Below are positions 17,514 to 26,371 of a stretch of 64,000 bases of DNA, piece by piece; the stretch's first letter is position 1; each line of letters opens with the position of its first letter. Location of the stretch: contig DASVCW010000043.1 of NCBI GenBank assembly GCA_036381435.1, forward strand, positions 148,020 to 212,019, written 5' to 3'. The position numbers were made by a program, and so were the translations under genes. This DNA comes from Fodinibius sp036381435 (lineage in GTDB: Bacteria; Bacteroidota; Rhodothermia; Balneolales; Balneolaceae). The notes under the pieces were generated by a model. The model saw only the letters and a list, made by a program, of their open reading frames with translations. It made no database searches and was not told where the DNA came from.

Positions 17514-17651
17514 TGGTTGCAAACTCTTGAGAAATCCCCCTTAATGATCAGTCTATAAGTAAGACCCATAAGAAGGCCAATCCTTACAAAAAAAATTAAA
17601 AAATTGTATTTTCCTGCTTATTTTGCCGGAAATCCAATTTTTACCGCTAAA

Positions 17652-18662
17652 ATGTCCCCAAAAAACGCCTCAGAATTCAAAGAATATCACTTCAAAGTTC
17701 CCGATGGACACCATTCCGGTGCGCGGCTGGATAAGTATATCACTTCATTCGTTCAAAATGCCTCACGCACCAAAGTTCAAAAAGCCATTGAAGACGGTTA
17801 TGTAACTGTAAACGGAGCAGTGGAAAAATCATCTTACAATATGGAGCCGGGTGATGTGATTGATATTCATCTGCCTATTCCCAAGCCACCGGAAACCCGG
17901 CCGGAGAAGATGGACCTTAATATCGTGTATGAAGATGATGATTTGATCATTGTAAACAAAGAAGCAGGTGTGGTGATGCATCCCGCTTACGGCAACTGGA
18001 CGGGCACGCTGGTGAACGGTTTGATGTGGTATGCCGATGAGCTTTCCGGTACTGAAACTGATTCAGTTCGTCCCGGTATCGTCCATCGCCTTGATAAAGA
18101 TACCAGCGGTATTGTGGTTGTGGCTAAGAATGATGAAACCCACCGCAAGCTAAGCGAATATTTTCGAGTTAAGGATATTGAACGCACCTACTGGGCTATC
18201 ATTTGGGGCACACCGGATGAAAAAGAAGGTACCATTACCGGGGATATCGGGCGCAACCGCAGCGACCGCAAAAAGATGGCTGTAGTATCGGATGGAAAGG
18301 GGAAACATGCTGTAACTCATTATAAAGTACTTGAGTATTTTGATCACCTCACTCTGGTAGAAACACGCCTTGAAACAGGACGAACTCATCAAATTCGTGT
18401 TCATTTTGCCAATGAACATCACTGGGTGTTCGGTGATCAAAAGTACGGCGGTGATTCGGTTCGATACGGCCCCAATACAGGCAGCCGGAAGCAAATGTTC
18501 AATAATCTTTTTTCTACTTTAGAACGCCAGTGTCTTCATGCAAAAACACTGGGATTTGATCACCCCACAACCGGAAAGTTTGTTGAATTCGATTCACCCC
18601 TGCCGCCGGATTTTGCCCATGTGCTGAAAACCCTACAGCAGAATTGTAAGGCTTCTATATAA
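17652..18662 (+). CDS. rluD: RluD-family 23S rRNA pseudouridine synthase
   Basis: A 336-residue enzyme that isomerises uridines in structured RNA, by family most likely positions in helix 69 of 23S rRNA. I use the ATG at 17652 (MSPKNASEFK), since the 16-residue upstream extension has no family support. An S4 RNA-binding domain spans about residues 24-72 (ARLDKYITSF...VTVNG). The catalytic loop GIVHRLDKDTSG gives the aspartate at residue 148. The C-terminal part contains ETGRTHQIRVH and GDQKYGG. The exact target (RluD or RluA/C-like) is not certain. Confidence 0.9.
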   Translation: MSPKNASEFKEYHFKVPDGHHSGARLDKYITSFVQNASRTKVQKAIEDGYVTVNGAVEKSSYNMEPGDVIDIHLPIPKPPETRPEKMDLNIVYEDDDLIIVNKEAGVVMHPAYGNWTGTLVNGLMWYADELSGTETDSVRPGIVHRLDKDTSGIVVVAKNDETHRKLSEYFRVKDIERTYWAIIWGTPDEKEGTITGDIGRNRSDRKKMAVVSDGKGKHAVTHYKVLEYFDHLTLVETRLETGRTHQIRVHFANEHHWVFGDQKYGGDSVRYGPNTGSRKQMFNNLFSTLERQCLHAKTLGFDHPTTGKFVEFDSPLPPDFAHVLKTLQQNCKASI

Positions 18663-18663
18663 A

Positions 18664-18758
18664 AGTTGCTTCGAGTCCCTTTGTGTCTTCTTTGTGTAAC
18701 TTAGCGTAATAGTTGTAATACGAAGATGCGCTAAGGATGCACAAAGGTTCACAAAGAA
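18664..18758. repeat. Dispersed inverted repeat (CGCTAAGG/CACAAAG type)
   Basis: CCCTTTGTG...TTTGTGTAACTTAGCG and CGCTAAGGATGCACAAAGG...CACAAAG are imperfect inverted arms. It starts right after the rluD stop. Relatives are at 1446-1537, 61524-61572 and 62804-62850. Confidence 0.6.
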
Positions 18759-18768
18759 AGGCCAAGTA

Positions 18769-18808
18769 ATCTGCCTTATCCGCTTCAATCCGTGTGAATC
18801 CGCGGCTA
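18769..18808. repeat. GCGGAT-family repeat (reverse orientation)
   Basis: TTATCCGCTTCAATCCGTG followed by AATCCGCGGC is the reverse complement of the single-arm form seen at 15425-15456. Confidence 0.6.
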
Positions 18809-18812
18809 AAAT

Positions 18813-18850
18813 AAAAAAGCGATGCCATCAGGAGTGATGACATCGCTTGT
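18813..18850 (-). terminator. Terminator after the zinc protease gene
   Basis: AAGCGATG and CATCGCTT form the stem. On the minus strand it is followed by a run of T. It lies about 70 bp beyond the stop of the minus-strand protease gene. Confidence 0.75.
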
Positions 18851-18920
18851 ATAAAACAAACTATTTAATGCACACAGGAACCGGAAGAATCACCGGCGCG
18901 CTTGTCAGGTCTTTATTTTG

Positions 18921-21542
18921 CTAATTCTGGTATTCCAGCTCTGCCTGGAGCGCAGCTTCAATCCGTGCTTTTGATTCTTCCAGATGAGCACGGGTATAAT
19001 CATCAAAATTATAGGTTGGGGGAGTTAACCGCGCTGTTATCTTTTCATTCAACTCAGTAAGCTGATGACGTGCAACCGAACGAGCATCCGCAGGTGCACG
19101 GTTTGGAGTATCAATAACCAGCTTAATCATTTCATTGAGATATGCGCGCTGAAGATCCCTTCTGTTGCTTTCGATGTTAGCTCCCGGAGATGCCCAAACT
19201 TCATTCCAAATTGCGCTTGACAACTGAGACATCAAGTCGGGAATGGTCAATGTATTTTCGGTGCCGAATTTAACCTCAGTATCGCGAATTCGCGCCAGGC
19301 GCACCGGATCAAGCAACTCTTCGAGCAGTGCACTTTGAATACCAACCTGCGTTCGATGCAGCGGATAATCAATCCGTCCCGCATAAGTATTGCGATTGCC
19401 CCAGTGACTCCAGCGATCTGCACCCAGTTTTTGGTAAACCTCTTGCGGCAGGGCCATGGCATTGGGAGCAAAAGCAAACTTAATGATCATGCCCAGCGCT
19501 TCCTGCTGTTTTTCTTTGCTAATGGGCACAAATGGAGCACGTCCATCAGGATCACCCACATGATCGCGGTACTGGTGCTGGCCGCCAATATATTTCACTG
19601 CCGGGGCCAAAGTTCGTGCATACTGGTATAAATAACTCTGAAAAAGTTCTGTGGCCTCGTAATAGGGCTCATTATCAGTTAAAGCTATTTCGGGAATTCG
19701 GGGAATCAATCCACTCAATAGTTCCGCCCGGTTTTTGCCCCATTCCAGCGGATCGGCTCCTAAATCATATACATTGATATGCGGATCGATGGCTCCGGCT
19801 CCGCGAGCGTCTTCATCCGTACCATAAGCATGACCTTCTTGAGCAGATTGGCGAGCAATCTCTTTCGCTTTGTTATCACTTGGAGTATAACCATAGGAAA
19901 TCGCCCATTTATCGTATGAACCTACCCCGGGATTATAATAATATCCATCCATTTCTTTGCTTTCAGGGTTGATATTAACGGTGGGATACTCCATTGCTGA
20001 ACTGAATACACCATTCTTTTCTGCCCATGATTTACTGTATAACTTATCCAATGGAGTGTCAGTGGATGACCGGAAGTTATGCCGCAAGCCGAGCGTATGG
20101 CCGACTTCGTGCATTGTCACCCATTTTAGCACCTGGTTAACAAATTCTTCAGGAACGGGATCTCCGGGAGCAATCTGATCTCTTGCAACCAGCAGGCTTT
20201 GAGCCAGATCAAACTGAGCATTAATAGATGTATAAAAGGATTTCATCTCCGCACCATGGCTCATCAATCGCAACTCTTTACTGCTGACATTGAATATTTC
20301 ATCAATGGCAGTACGCGGTTTTACGACTTGCCGGAATGTTTCTTTATCGCCCAGTAGCATACTGGCCTCGAATAAAATATCAGCATCCAGTACTTCGCCG
20401 GTTCGGGGATCTACCACTGACGGGCCGATAGCGCCATAACCCGCTTGATCGGAAGTATTCCATCGAAGCGTGGCATAGCGAATGTCTTCAGCCATTACCC
20501 CTTCGGGCAGCATTTTTGCCTGAACGGCATTTTTGAATCCCGCTGCTTCAAAGGCTTCTGACCATGCTTCAACTCCTGCCATCATTGCGGCACGATATTC
20601 TTCCGGCACGGTTCGTCCGATGTAATAAGTGATGGGCTCTTTGGGTTCACACAGCCCATCAGGTCCTGCTTCGCCGGCACATTCCAGCCGCCAGCGGTTG
20701 ATGTAACGCTGAAAGAAGGTATCCGAATCATCGGTGAAATCTTTGTGAACGGTCATAAAGTAGCCAACACGATCATCGGCCAGGCGGGGTTCCATAGGAT
20801 CTTTCGGCAGTCTGACCATGGTATAGAAAAGAGAAAGTGGAATATACCGTCCGTCGGCAACCGTTCGGGGGGCCCTTAGTTCCGAGTTTTTGAAAGTCAG
20901 TCGGGCCTGAATATTCACATTATCAGGGAATGCCTGAATAACTTCGAGATGAGAGCGGCTTTGGTCAAAGCTTACGCGTCCGGGGCGTCCGTTGTTTGAT
21001 ACCGCAAAACTGACTCTCGTTGAAATGCCCGACAAATCACCTACAAACCAGTTATACACATTGATAAGCATTCTTGTACTATCGGCATTAAAAGCTTCGA
21101 TTTCGGCTGTTTCTACAACCGATTCTCCAAAGGCAACTTCTATAGCTCTGGCTTCAGGCGTTCCTTCCTCGGCCGTATAGCGGTGCGGATGTTGGATCAG
21201 GAATATTTTGTCTTCATGCATTTCGAAGGAAACGAGGAGTCCTTCAAAAAAGGTGAGCATACTTCCGCCGTACAAGCCGGACGAACCGATACCCGTAGCA
21301 AGCTCAAAATTCATCAGGAATTTTTGATTGAGCATATCTTTGGGTACGGAAATGTACAGTTTGCTGTCTTTTTGATACAGGTCAAAAAAACCTTCGTACT
21401 TTTCAGCGTCTTTTATAAGCTTCGCATACTCCTTCTCGGATTCTTTGTTATCGGCTGATTGTGCATTGGTTGTTGCCTTTTGAGATGAGGCGCATCCCAT
21501 AAAAAGCAAGGCAGCCGCAAATATGGCTAAGGCTTGTTTCAT
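18921..21542 (-). CDS. Zinc-dependent metalloprotease lipoprotein (DUF5117/DUF4953 type)
   Basis: An 873-residue lipoprotein with signal peptide and lipobox FMGC (Cys17), facing the periplasm or the cell surface. The N-terminal third resembles the DUF5117 domain that precedes this protease family. The catalytic site is the extended zincin motif HEVGHTLGLRH, with His478, Glu479, His482 and His488. About 45 residues further is SAMEYP, which fits a metzincin Met-turn. A DUF5118-like stretch with KYIGGQ is C-terminal to that. These proteases are common in Bacteroidota and relatives; their substrates are unknown. Family-level assignment is firm, function beyond proteolysis is not. Confidence 0.88.
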   Translation of the reverse strand: MKQALAIFAAALLFMGCASSQKATTNAQSADNKESEKEYAKLIKDAEKYEGFFDLYQKDSKLYISVPKDMLNQKFLMNFELATGIGSSGLYGGSMLTFFEGLLVSFEMHEDKIFLIQHPHRYTAEEGTPEARAIEVAFGESVVETAEIEAFNADSTRMLINVYNWFVGDLSGISTRVSFAVSNNGRPGRVSFDQSRSHLEVIQAFPDNVNIQARLTFKNSELRAPRTVADGRYIPLSLFYTMVRLPKDPMEPRLADDRVGYFMTVHKDFTDDSDTFFQRYINRWRLECAGEAGPDGLCEPKEPITYYIGRTVPEEYRAAMMAGVEAWSEAFEAAGFKNAVQAKMLPEGVMAEDIRYATLRWNTSDQAGYGAIGPSVVDPRTGEVLDADILFEASMLLGDKETFRQVVKPRTAIDEIFNVSSKELRLMSHGAEMKSFYTSINAQFDLAQSLLVARDQIAPGDPVPEEFVNQVLKWVTMHEVGHTLGLRHNFRSSTDTPLDKLYSKSWAEKNGVFSSAMEYPTVNINPESKEMDGYYYNPGVGSYDKWAISYGYTPSDNKAKEIARQSAQEGHAYGTDEDARGAGAIDPHINVYDLGADPLEWGKNRAELLSGLIPRIPEIALTDNEPYYEATELFQSYLYQYARTLAPAVKYIGGQHQYRDHVGDPDGRAPFVPISKEKQQEALGMIIKFAFAPNAMALPQEVYQKLGADRWSHWGNRNTYAGRIDYPLHRTQVGIQSALLEELLDPVRLARIRDTEVKFGTENTLTIPDLMSQLSSAIWNEVWASPGANIESNRRDLQRAYLNEMIKLVIDTPNRAPADARSVARHQLTELNEKITARLTPPTYNFDDYTRAHLEESKARIEAALQAELEYQN

Positions 21543-21596
21543 AATTATCGGTTTTGAGTTTATAAGTAAGTGGTTGAAATCTCCTGAAGTTATAGT

Positions 21597-21671
21597 GGAA
21601 CGCAGATACCGCAGGTTTCTGTAAAATTTTTACCTGCCTATTCCCGCTTGATCCGTTTCTATCAGCGTTCC
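21597..21671. repeat. GCGGAT-family inverted repeat, diverged
   Basis: GGAACGCAGATACCGCAGG and TTCCCGCTTGATCCG...AGCGTTCC form diverged inverted arms, in the region upstream of the protease gene. Confidence 0.5.
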
Positions 21672-21881
21672 TTTAATAAAGTCACTTTAAATACCTACGC
21701 AAAAAATCTGTGAAAGTTTAGTGTAAGATGCTATGCCAATTTTATTAAAATTGATTAAATATTAAGTTGAATAAAAATGGCGATAGCCTTATCATTGGAG
21801 CCTTGGATTTATAATTTTCGATTTATGAATGATGATTAATCATCCAATCATAAATCATCATTCGAAAATCATAAATTTCCT

Positions 21882-21955
21882 GCGCCTGTAGCTCAACTGG
21901 ATAGAGCACTTGATTACGGATCAAGAGGTTGAGGGTTCGAATCCTTCCAGGCGTA
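21882..21955 (+). tRNA. tRNA-Arg (anticodon ACG)
   Basis: 74 nt that fold as a complete cloverleaf. The acceptor arms GCGCCTG and CAGGCGT pair with a G-U at the first pair, the D arm contains GTAGCTCAACTGGATAGAGC, and the anticodon stem CTTGA/TCAAG encloses TTACGGA, giving anticodon ACG. The T arm GAGGGTTCGAATCCTTC is canonical in the loop. The CCA end is not encoded. Reads CGU, and CGC/CGA if A34 is deaminated by TadA. Confidence 0.97.
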
Positions 21956-21957
21956 CT

Positions 21958-21999
21958 TAAAGCCGTTCAATTGTTTGAAAATCAGTTGGCGGCTTTTTT
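21958..21999 (+). terminator. Terminator after tRNA-Arg
   Basis: AAAGCCG and CGGCTTTTTT pair across a spaced loop and are followed by T. It lies directly after the tRNA and ends before the convergent histidine kinase gene. Confidence 0.7.
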
Positions 22000-22033
22000 A
22001 TTTTAACTCGCTCTCAGCTTTGGGTGAAAGACT

Positions 22034-23776
22034 TTAAACCTTAAAAGTAAAATCAAGTCTAAAGTTTTCCGTACCCAATTCAAGGTTATAATCCGCTCCC
22101 AATTGTTTCAGCAAAGTATAGATCAACTGCATGCCCAGGGATGTTTGGGCCGCTTCTTCAAAACTAAAATCTGGCGGAAGTCCTTTGCCGTCGTCCATAT
22201 AACTTACGCTTACAGTTTCGCAATTAGCTTTTGCGTTTAGCTGAATAAAGCCCTTTTCTTTGAAATCAAAAGCATGTTTGCAGGAGTTGGTAATAAGTTC
22301 GTTGGTGATCAATCCAAAAGGAATGGCTTTATTTATATCTAAACATACTCCGTCACCTCTCACATGATGCTCAATTTGTTTTCCATTCAGTAAAGAGTTG
22401 CAAATTCGATCCATGATTGACCTGGCATACCGTTCTATTGGTAATTCCGAAAAATCTTCGGTGTCATAAAGTATTTCGTGGACCTCGGCTAACGAGAAAA
22501 TGCGGTTTTGTGATTCTTTAAGCTGCATGAGGACTTCCTCATTTTCTACTTTTTCTTCCTGTAACATTAAAAGTCCCGAGATGAGGGCCAGGTTATTTTT
22601 TACGCGGTGATGAATCTCCTCCAGCAGAACCGTTTTTTCATTCAGTTGTTTTTGAACTTTTTGTTCTGCAATAACCCGGTCATTGATATCTTGTATGATT
22701 CCGTACACCCCTACAATTTCGCCGGCAGCATATATAGGTAAATTTGTAATCTGTATGTGAATTTTTTCTCCTTCCGTATCTATTCCTAAGGTTTCGTAAG
22801 TTTGGGGTTCACCTCCGGCTGCTTTTTCAAAAAAACCACGAACTCTTTCCCTGTCGGAAGGATGTATAAATTGCACAGAGTTCGTCCCTTTTATTTCTTT
22901 TCCGGAAGTCCCCAGCAGCTCATGTAATGCTTTATTACCTTCTAAAAACTCCCCGTTTTTATTGAATGAACATACCGCATCAGGATTATGATCAAACAAA
23001 GACTGGTATCTTTGTTTGTTTAAATTTAAAGCATACTCCCAGCGATGAAGGCTCTTTAAAAAACGACTCGCCATAAGGCATCCGATAAAAAAGAGTATGA
23101 AACCAATACCGGTTGACGTCCAAAATATAACGTTTTGAAGACGCTCAGTACCTCGTGCCAAAACTGCAGCCAGCCCATATTGTAATTCGTTTATTCTACT
23201 GTCAATGGCTCCTGTCTTCTGAATCCATTTTGCCTTTGCACTGCTTGCAGTCTCTTTCGAAGTTCCACTTTCATTGATAACGTTTCCCAGCGAATCTAAC
23301 CGGCCAACTATCCGGCCTGCCTTTTTCCAGATGGCAATAGCACTGGCAAATTCAGGCATAAATCCTACCCTCTCATAAGTCGTAATCATATCCTGAACCT
23401 CTGAATCTGCAAACTGAAAGGGAGCAAACAAACGGGTCACTTTTTGCAGATCGGGTTGCTCACTTATAATCTCAACCCTGGCTTTTTCGGCATTATCAAG
23501 AATTTCTATTTTATCTTTGAATTGGTTAAAAAATCTTTGGTCTCCGGTATAGATAAACCGTTCCAGTTCAATAACCGCTTCCTTACGAGCTCCCGTCCAA
23601 TGAGTATGCAGGGTAGCATAGGATCTTAATGCTGAAATAGTGTTAGCTGCTACAATCACCACCAGCAGTAAAATAATGCCGGTAAGAGCAAATACAGATA
23701 AAACTCCGATTAGTTTAACGTCAATCTTAAACCGGTTTTCAGCCGGATTACTTTTTACGTCCCCGTATGTAAGCAT
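22034..23776 (-). CDS. Membrane sensor histidine kinase with PAS domain (HisKA_2 type)
   Basis: 580 residues. TM1 is at about 24-46 (LSVFALTGIILLLVVIVAA) and TM2 at about 214-235 (WTSTGIGFILFFIGCLMA). Between them is a periplasmic helical region of about 165 residues that resembles a CHASE3-type sensor. A PAS domain follows (YQSLFDHNPDAVCSFNKNGE), with a PAC-like IIQDINDR. The phosphoacceptor region LLEEIHHRVKNNLALIS puts the histidine at 389 or 390 and is typical of HisKA_2 kinases, which pair with atypical or PhyR-like responses. The C-terminal HATPase has NELITNSCKHAF and DDGKGLPPDF. No response regulator is adjacent. The signal is unknown. Confidence 0.9.
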   Translation of the reverse strand: MLTYGDVKSNPAENRFKIDVKLIGVLSVFALTGIILLLVVIVAANTISALRSYATLHTHWTGARKEAVIELERFIYTGDQRFFNQFKDKIEILDNAEKARVEIISEQPDLQKVTRLFAPFQFADSEVQDMITTYERVGFMPEFASAIAIWKKAGRIVGRLDSLGNVINESGTSKETASSAKAKWIQKTGAIDSRINELQYGLAAVLARGTERLQNVIFWTSTGIGFILFFIGCLMASRFLKSLHRWEYALNLNKQRYQSLFDHNPDAVCSFNKNGEFLEGNKALHELLGTSGKEIKGTNSVQFIHPSDRERVRGFFEKAAGGEPQTYETLGIDTEGEKIHIQITNLPIYAAGEIVGVYGIIQDINDRVIAEQKVQKQLNEKTVLLEEIHHRVKNNLALISGLLMLQEEKVENEEVLMQLKESQNRIFSLAEVHEILYDTEDFSELPIERYARSIMDRICNSLLNGKQIEHHVRGDGVCLDINKAIPFGLITNELITNSCKHAFDFKEKGFIQLNAKANCETVSVSYMDDGKGLPPDFSFEEAAQTSLGMQLIYTLLKQLGADYNLELGTENFRLDFTFKV

Positions 23777-24254
23777 TACACCCCCACCTAATTTAACTAT
23801 AAAAGGGTAAGTATTTTTTGGGAGGGGTTTAGCTAAAACCTAAAAAGTCTCCTGACAGAAATCCCCGCCCCGCTGACCGTCGCAAATATTAGCCCCAAAT
23901 TAGCATAATAAATGAAACCTGCAAGGGTAGGGACATTAAAACTTTATAACGCCTCTGTTTACTCTTTGGAGTAACTCCTTTCGCTGCTCATGGAGGACAG
24001 GTGATGTCGAATTGGCTTTCGAAGCACCGTTTGAATCTCAATCGCGAACCCACCTCCGCCAGTAGGAGTAAAACATCAAAAAAAGAATCATTTTCAGCCA
24101 TAGTTGAAAAAAGTGTAGCCACAAATTTTACCTTTAGTAGGTAATCCCGAAAAAATATACTATACTTAGGTGTTCAGGTGCCCAAATTGTGCATTTAAAG
24201 GGTGTTATGGACAATTTAAGTAGCACACGAAGTAAATTATCTTGGAGATTTAAC
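23777..24254. other. Intergenic region upstream of the cold-shock gene
   Basis: 478 bp with no protein gene. The left part holds the kinase promoter region. At 23992-24061 there is a tRNA-Ser-like relic. From about 24105 a weak promoter (TTGAAAA and, about 20 bp on, TACCTTTA) could drive a leader of roughly 100 nt before the cold-shock gene, as is usual for csp mRNAs. Confidence 0.4.
23992..24061 (+). pseudogene. Possible tRNA-Ser relic
   Basis: 70 nt starting GGAGG and ending CCTCC-G-CCA, which would be five acceptor pairs, a discriminator and an encoded CCA. GTCGAATTGG and TTTCGAAGCACCG resemble the D arm and start of the anticodon arm of tRNA-Ser(TGA), and ATCGCGAACCC its variable-to-T region. 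The long variable arm and the TTC loop are missing, so it cannot fold as a working tRNA. Confidence 0.3.
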
Positions 24255-24467
24255 ATGGCAGAACGTGAAGTAGGAACCGTAAAATGGTTTCATAATGGCA
24301 AAGGGTATGGTTTTATTACCAGAGAAGAGGGCGAAGATATCTTCGTTCACTTTAGTGAAATATCAATGGAAGGCTATAAAAAATTAGAAGAAGGCCAGCA
24401 AGTTGAATTTACTGTTGCTGAGGGTGAAAAAGGCTTGCAGGCGCAAGAAGTTATTCTTCTCTCATAA
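24255..24467 (+). CDS. Cold-shock domain protein (CspA family)
   Basis: 70 residues forming a single cold-shock OB fold that binds single-stranded nucleic acid and acts as an RNA chaperone. RNP1 is KGYGFI (residues 16-21) and RNP2 is DIFVHF (28-33). I place the start at 24255 (MAEREVGTVKWF), with GGAGA eight bases upstream, rejecting a 22-residue in-frame extension. A terminator follows. Expression by cold cannot be shown from sequence alone. Confidence 0.95.
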   Translation: MAEREVGTVKWFHNGKGYGFITREEGEDIFVHFSEISMEGYKKLEEGQQVEFTVAEGEKGLQAQEVILLS

Positions 24468-24490
24468 ATAGTAAAGTTATTTTATTTGCA

Positions 24491-24521
24491 GCACCATTTC
24501 TTTCGGGATGGTGCTTTTTTT
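24491..24521 (+). terminator. Terminator after the cold-shock gene
   Basis: GCACCAT and ATGGTGC form the stem with loop TTCTTTCGGG, followed by seven T. Confidence 0.9.
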
Positions 24522-24585
24522 ATGGATTGATGTTTTCTTGATGATTGTTTTGAGAATGATCAAATAAAATGAAGAGACATCACTC

Positions 24586-24795
24586 ATGGAAAATCATACT
24601 TATAAATTAATCGAGATTACCGGCACTTCTGATGAATCTATGGAAGGCGCGGTGGAAAATGCTATTGCGAGAGCTTCTAAAACGGTAAACGATATGCGCT
24701 GGTTTAAAGTCATCGAAACCAGGGGCAGTATCAGCGGTGATGATGTTTCTCAATGGCAGGTTACCCTTAAGATTGGGTTTACCTTAGATCGTTAG
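24586..24795 (+). CDS. Dodecin (flavin-binding storage protein)
   Basis: 69 residues of the dodecin fold, which assembles into hollow dodecamers holding stacked pairs of flavin. It shows the family pattern YKLIEITGTSDESMEGAVENAI, then NDMRWFKVIETRG; Trp39 is the residue that stacks against the flavin ring. The C-terminal strand QWQVTLKIGFTLD completes the sheet. It probably buffers FMN or riboflavin and protects from photochemical damage. It is monocistronic, between the csp terminator and a convergent kinase gene 6 bp away. Confidence 0.95.
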   Translation: MENHTYKLIEITGTSDESMEGAVENAIARASKTVNDMRWFKVIETRGSISGDDVSQWQVTLKIGFTLDR

Positions 24796-24801
24796 TCATT
24801 T

Positions 24802-26118
24802 TTACTTCTTATTGAGAATATAATACTGAAGCTTTTTTTTGAGCTCATCCGGATCGAAAGGCTTGGTCAGATAATCATCCATTCCGGTTGATAACACCCT
24901 TTCTTTAACTTCTTGCAGTGCGGCAGCGGTAAGGGCAATAATGGGTATATTTGATTTTTGAGTATCATTGAGCGCGCGAATTAGCCGGGTGGCTTCATAA
25001 CCGTCAACCTCCGGCATTTGCAAATCCATTAATACGAGGCTTACCAAATTCGATTTTATTTCATCCAGTGCCTGTTTGCCGTTTTCTGCAATAATCACCC
25101 GAACTTTCCACTTTGCCAAAAAGCGCGCCAGTACTTTCTGATTAATGATATTATCTTCAACCACCAGTACCGTTGAACCCTCAAGCGTTCGGGGAGTGAT
25201 GTGTCGATTTAAAGAAGTGTCAATATTTTTGTCGGTTTGTAACTCAAAAGCCATCTCTATGAAAAATGTAGTTCCCTTTCCTTTTTCGCTTTCAACATAA
25301 ATATCTCCGCCTTGAAACTCAATCAGCTTTTGGCTGATTGTCAGCCCGAATCCTGTTCCCCGGAATGGTTGGGAAGTATCGGTATCTTCGGGGGCAAAAA
25401 CATCAAAAAGCTCACCTTGATTCTTTGAAAGGCCGGTACCGGTATCTTTTACGGCAATTAAAAGTTTTAGCTGATTTCCCTTAGCCTCTAACTTTTCTGC
25501 TGTAATCCCTACACTTCCGTTTTCGGTAAACTGTATAGCATTGCTAACTAAATTGTTTAAAATTTGGGTGAGCCGGTTAGGATCTCCTATGATCGTTTCA
25601 GGTATATCTTCATCAAGGTTAACGTAAAGACGCACATTATGTTTATCAGCAGTAAACAAGAAGCTGTCTAAGACACTCTCAAGCAGGTGGTTTAAATTAA
25701 AGGCTACTTTTTCGAATTTAATGCTGCCGGTTTCTATCCGGGTGAAGTCCAGCATATCATTAATCAAGGCCAGCAATGTTTTTGCTGAAAAATCCAGAAT
25801 TTCCAGCTGTTCGAATTGATCTGAACGTGGTTGTCCTTTTACTAATAAATTCGTCATCCCTACAATTGCATTCATAGGAGTGCGAACTTCATGACTCATT
25901 GAAGAAAGGAATTCTGTTTTAGATTTTAATTCTTTTTCAACCCTTTGCTCTGATTTTTTCAGCGCCCGGGTTTTTTTATCAAGTTCTGCTTTTGTTTGTC
26001 TAAGCTCATTACGCAGCCTTTGTGCTTCGCCAACAAGCTCTTTATTTCTTTTTTCGGCTTTTCGATGAGTATTGTTTTTACCGAGAACAATATTTTTTAA
26101 ATAGGATATTGAGAGCAT
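24802..26118 (-). CDS. Cytosolic hybrid histidine kinase with receiver domain
   Basis: 438 residues with no membrane span. The first about 65 residues are a charged coiled coil. The HisKA domain has SSMSHEVRTPMNAIVGM with the phosphorylated histidine at 76. The HATPase shows the N box NNLVSNAIQFTENG, DTGTGLS and GTGFGLTIS. A receiver domain follows from about 315 with VEDNIINQ, the acceptor aspartate in LVLMDLQMPEVDG, and ALTAAALQ. No HPt domain is present, so the phosphate probably passes to a separate HPt protein. There is no obvious input domain; oligomerisation or a partner through the coiled coil may supply it. The stop is 6 bp from the dodecin stop. Confidence 0.92.
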   Translation of the reverse strand: MLSISYLKNIVLGKNNTHRKAEKRNKELVGEAQRLRNELRQTKAELDKKTRALKKSEQRVEKELKSKTEFLSSMSHEVRTPMNAIVGMTNLLVKGQPRSDQFEQLEILDFSAKTLLALINDMLDFTRIETGSIKFEKVAFNLNHLLESVLDSFLFTADKHNVRLYVNLDEDIPETIIGDPNRLTQILNNLVSNAIQFTENGSVGITAEKLEAKGNQLKLLIAVKDTGTGLSKNQGELFDVFAPEDTDTSQPFRGTGFGLTISQKLIEFQGGDIYVESEKGKGTTFFIEMAFELQTDKNIDTSLNRHITPRTLEGSTVLVVEDNIINQKVLARFLAKWKVRVIIAENGKQALDEIKSNLVSLVLMDLQMPEVDGYEATRLIRALNDTQKSNIPIIALTAAALQEVKERVLSTGMDDYLTKPFDPDELKKKLQYYILNKK

Positions 26119-26279
26119 AAAAATCTCAATTGCAAGCAGTTACCAGTCTGATTATAATTTCTACTTTTAAATTAATGAAAAAGAGAAAAGAGTTACGGAT
26201 TGTTAGAAGAAAATAATGCTTGAGGCTGGAAGGGCAGGAATGCATCATTCTGTTCAGCAGGTGGCACAAAATGCTGTCT

Positions 26280-26335
26280 CGAATACTCGGGATAAGTGCC
26301 AAAATAAATGTTAAGTTATGTTACCCGAGTATTCG
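26280..26335. repeat. Perfect 12-bp inverted repeat with a 32-nt spacer
   Basis: CGAATACTCGGG (26280-26291) and CCCGAGTATTCG (26324-26335) are exact inverted arms in the space between sufE and the hybrid kinase gene. There is no T run, so it does not look like a terminator. Confidence 0.65.
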
Positions 26336-26371
26336 GAGCGATGTGTTTGAGGGAGGAGAATTAAATTCTTT

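Noticed and set aside
18655..18843. 62-codon minus-strand frame after the pseudouridine synthase gene
   Set aside because: It runs through two dispersed repeats and ends in a terminator; the protein is a repeat translation.
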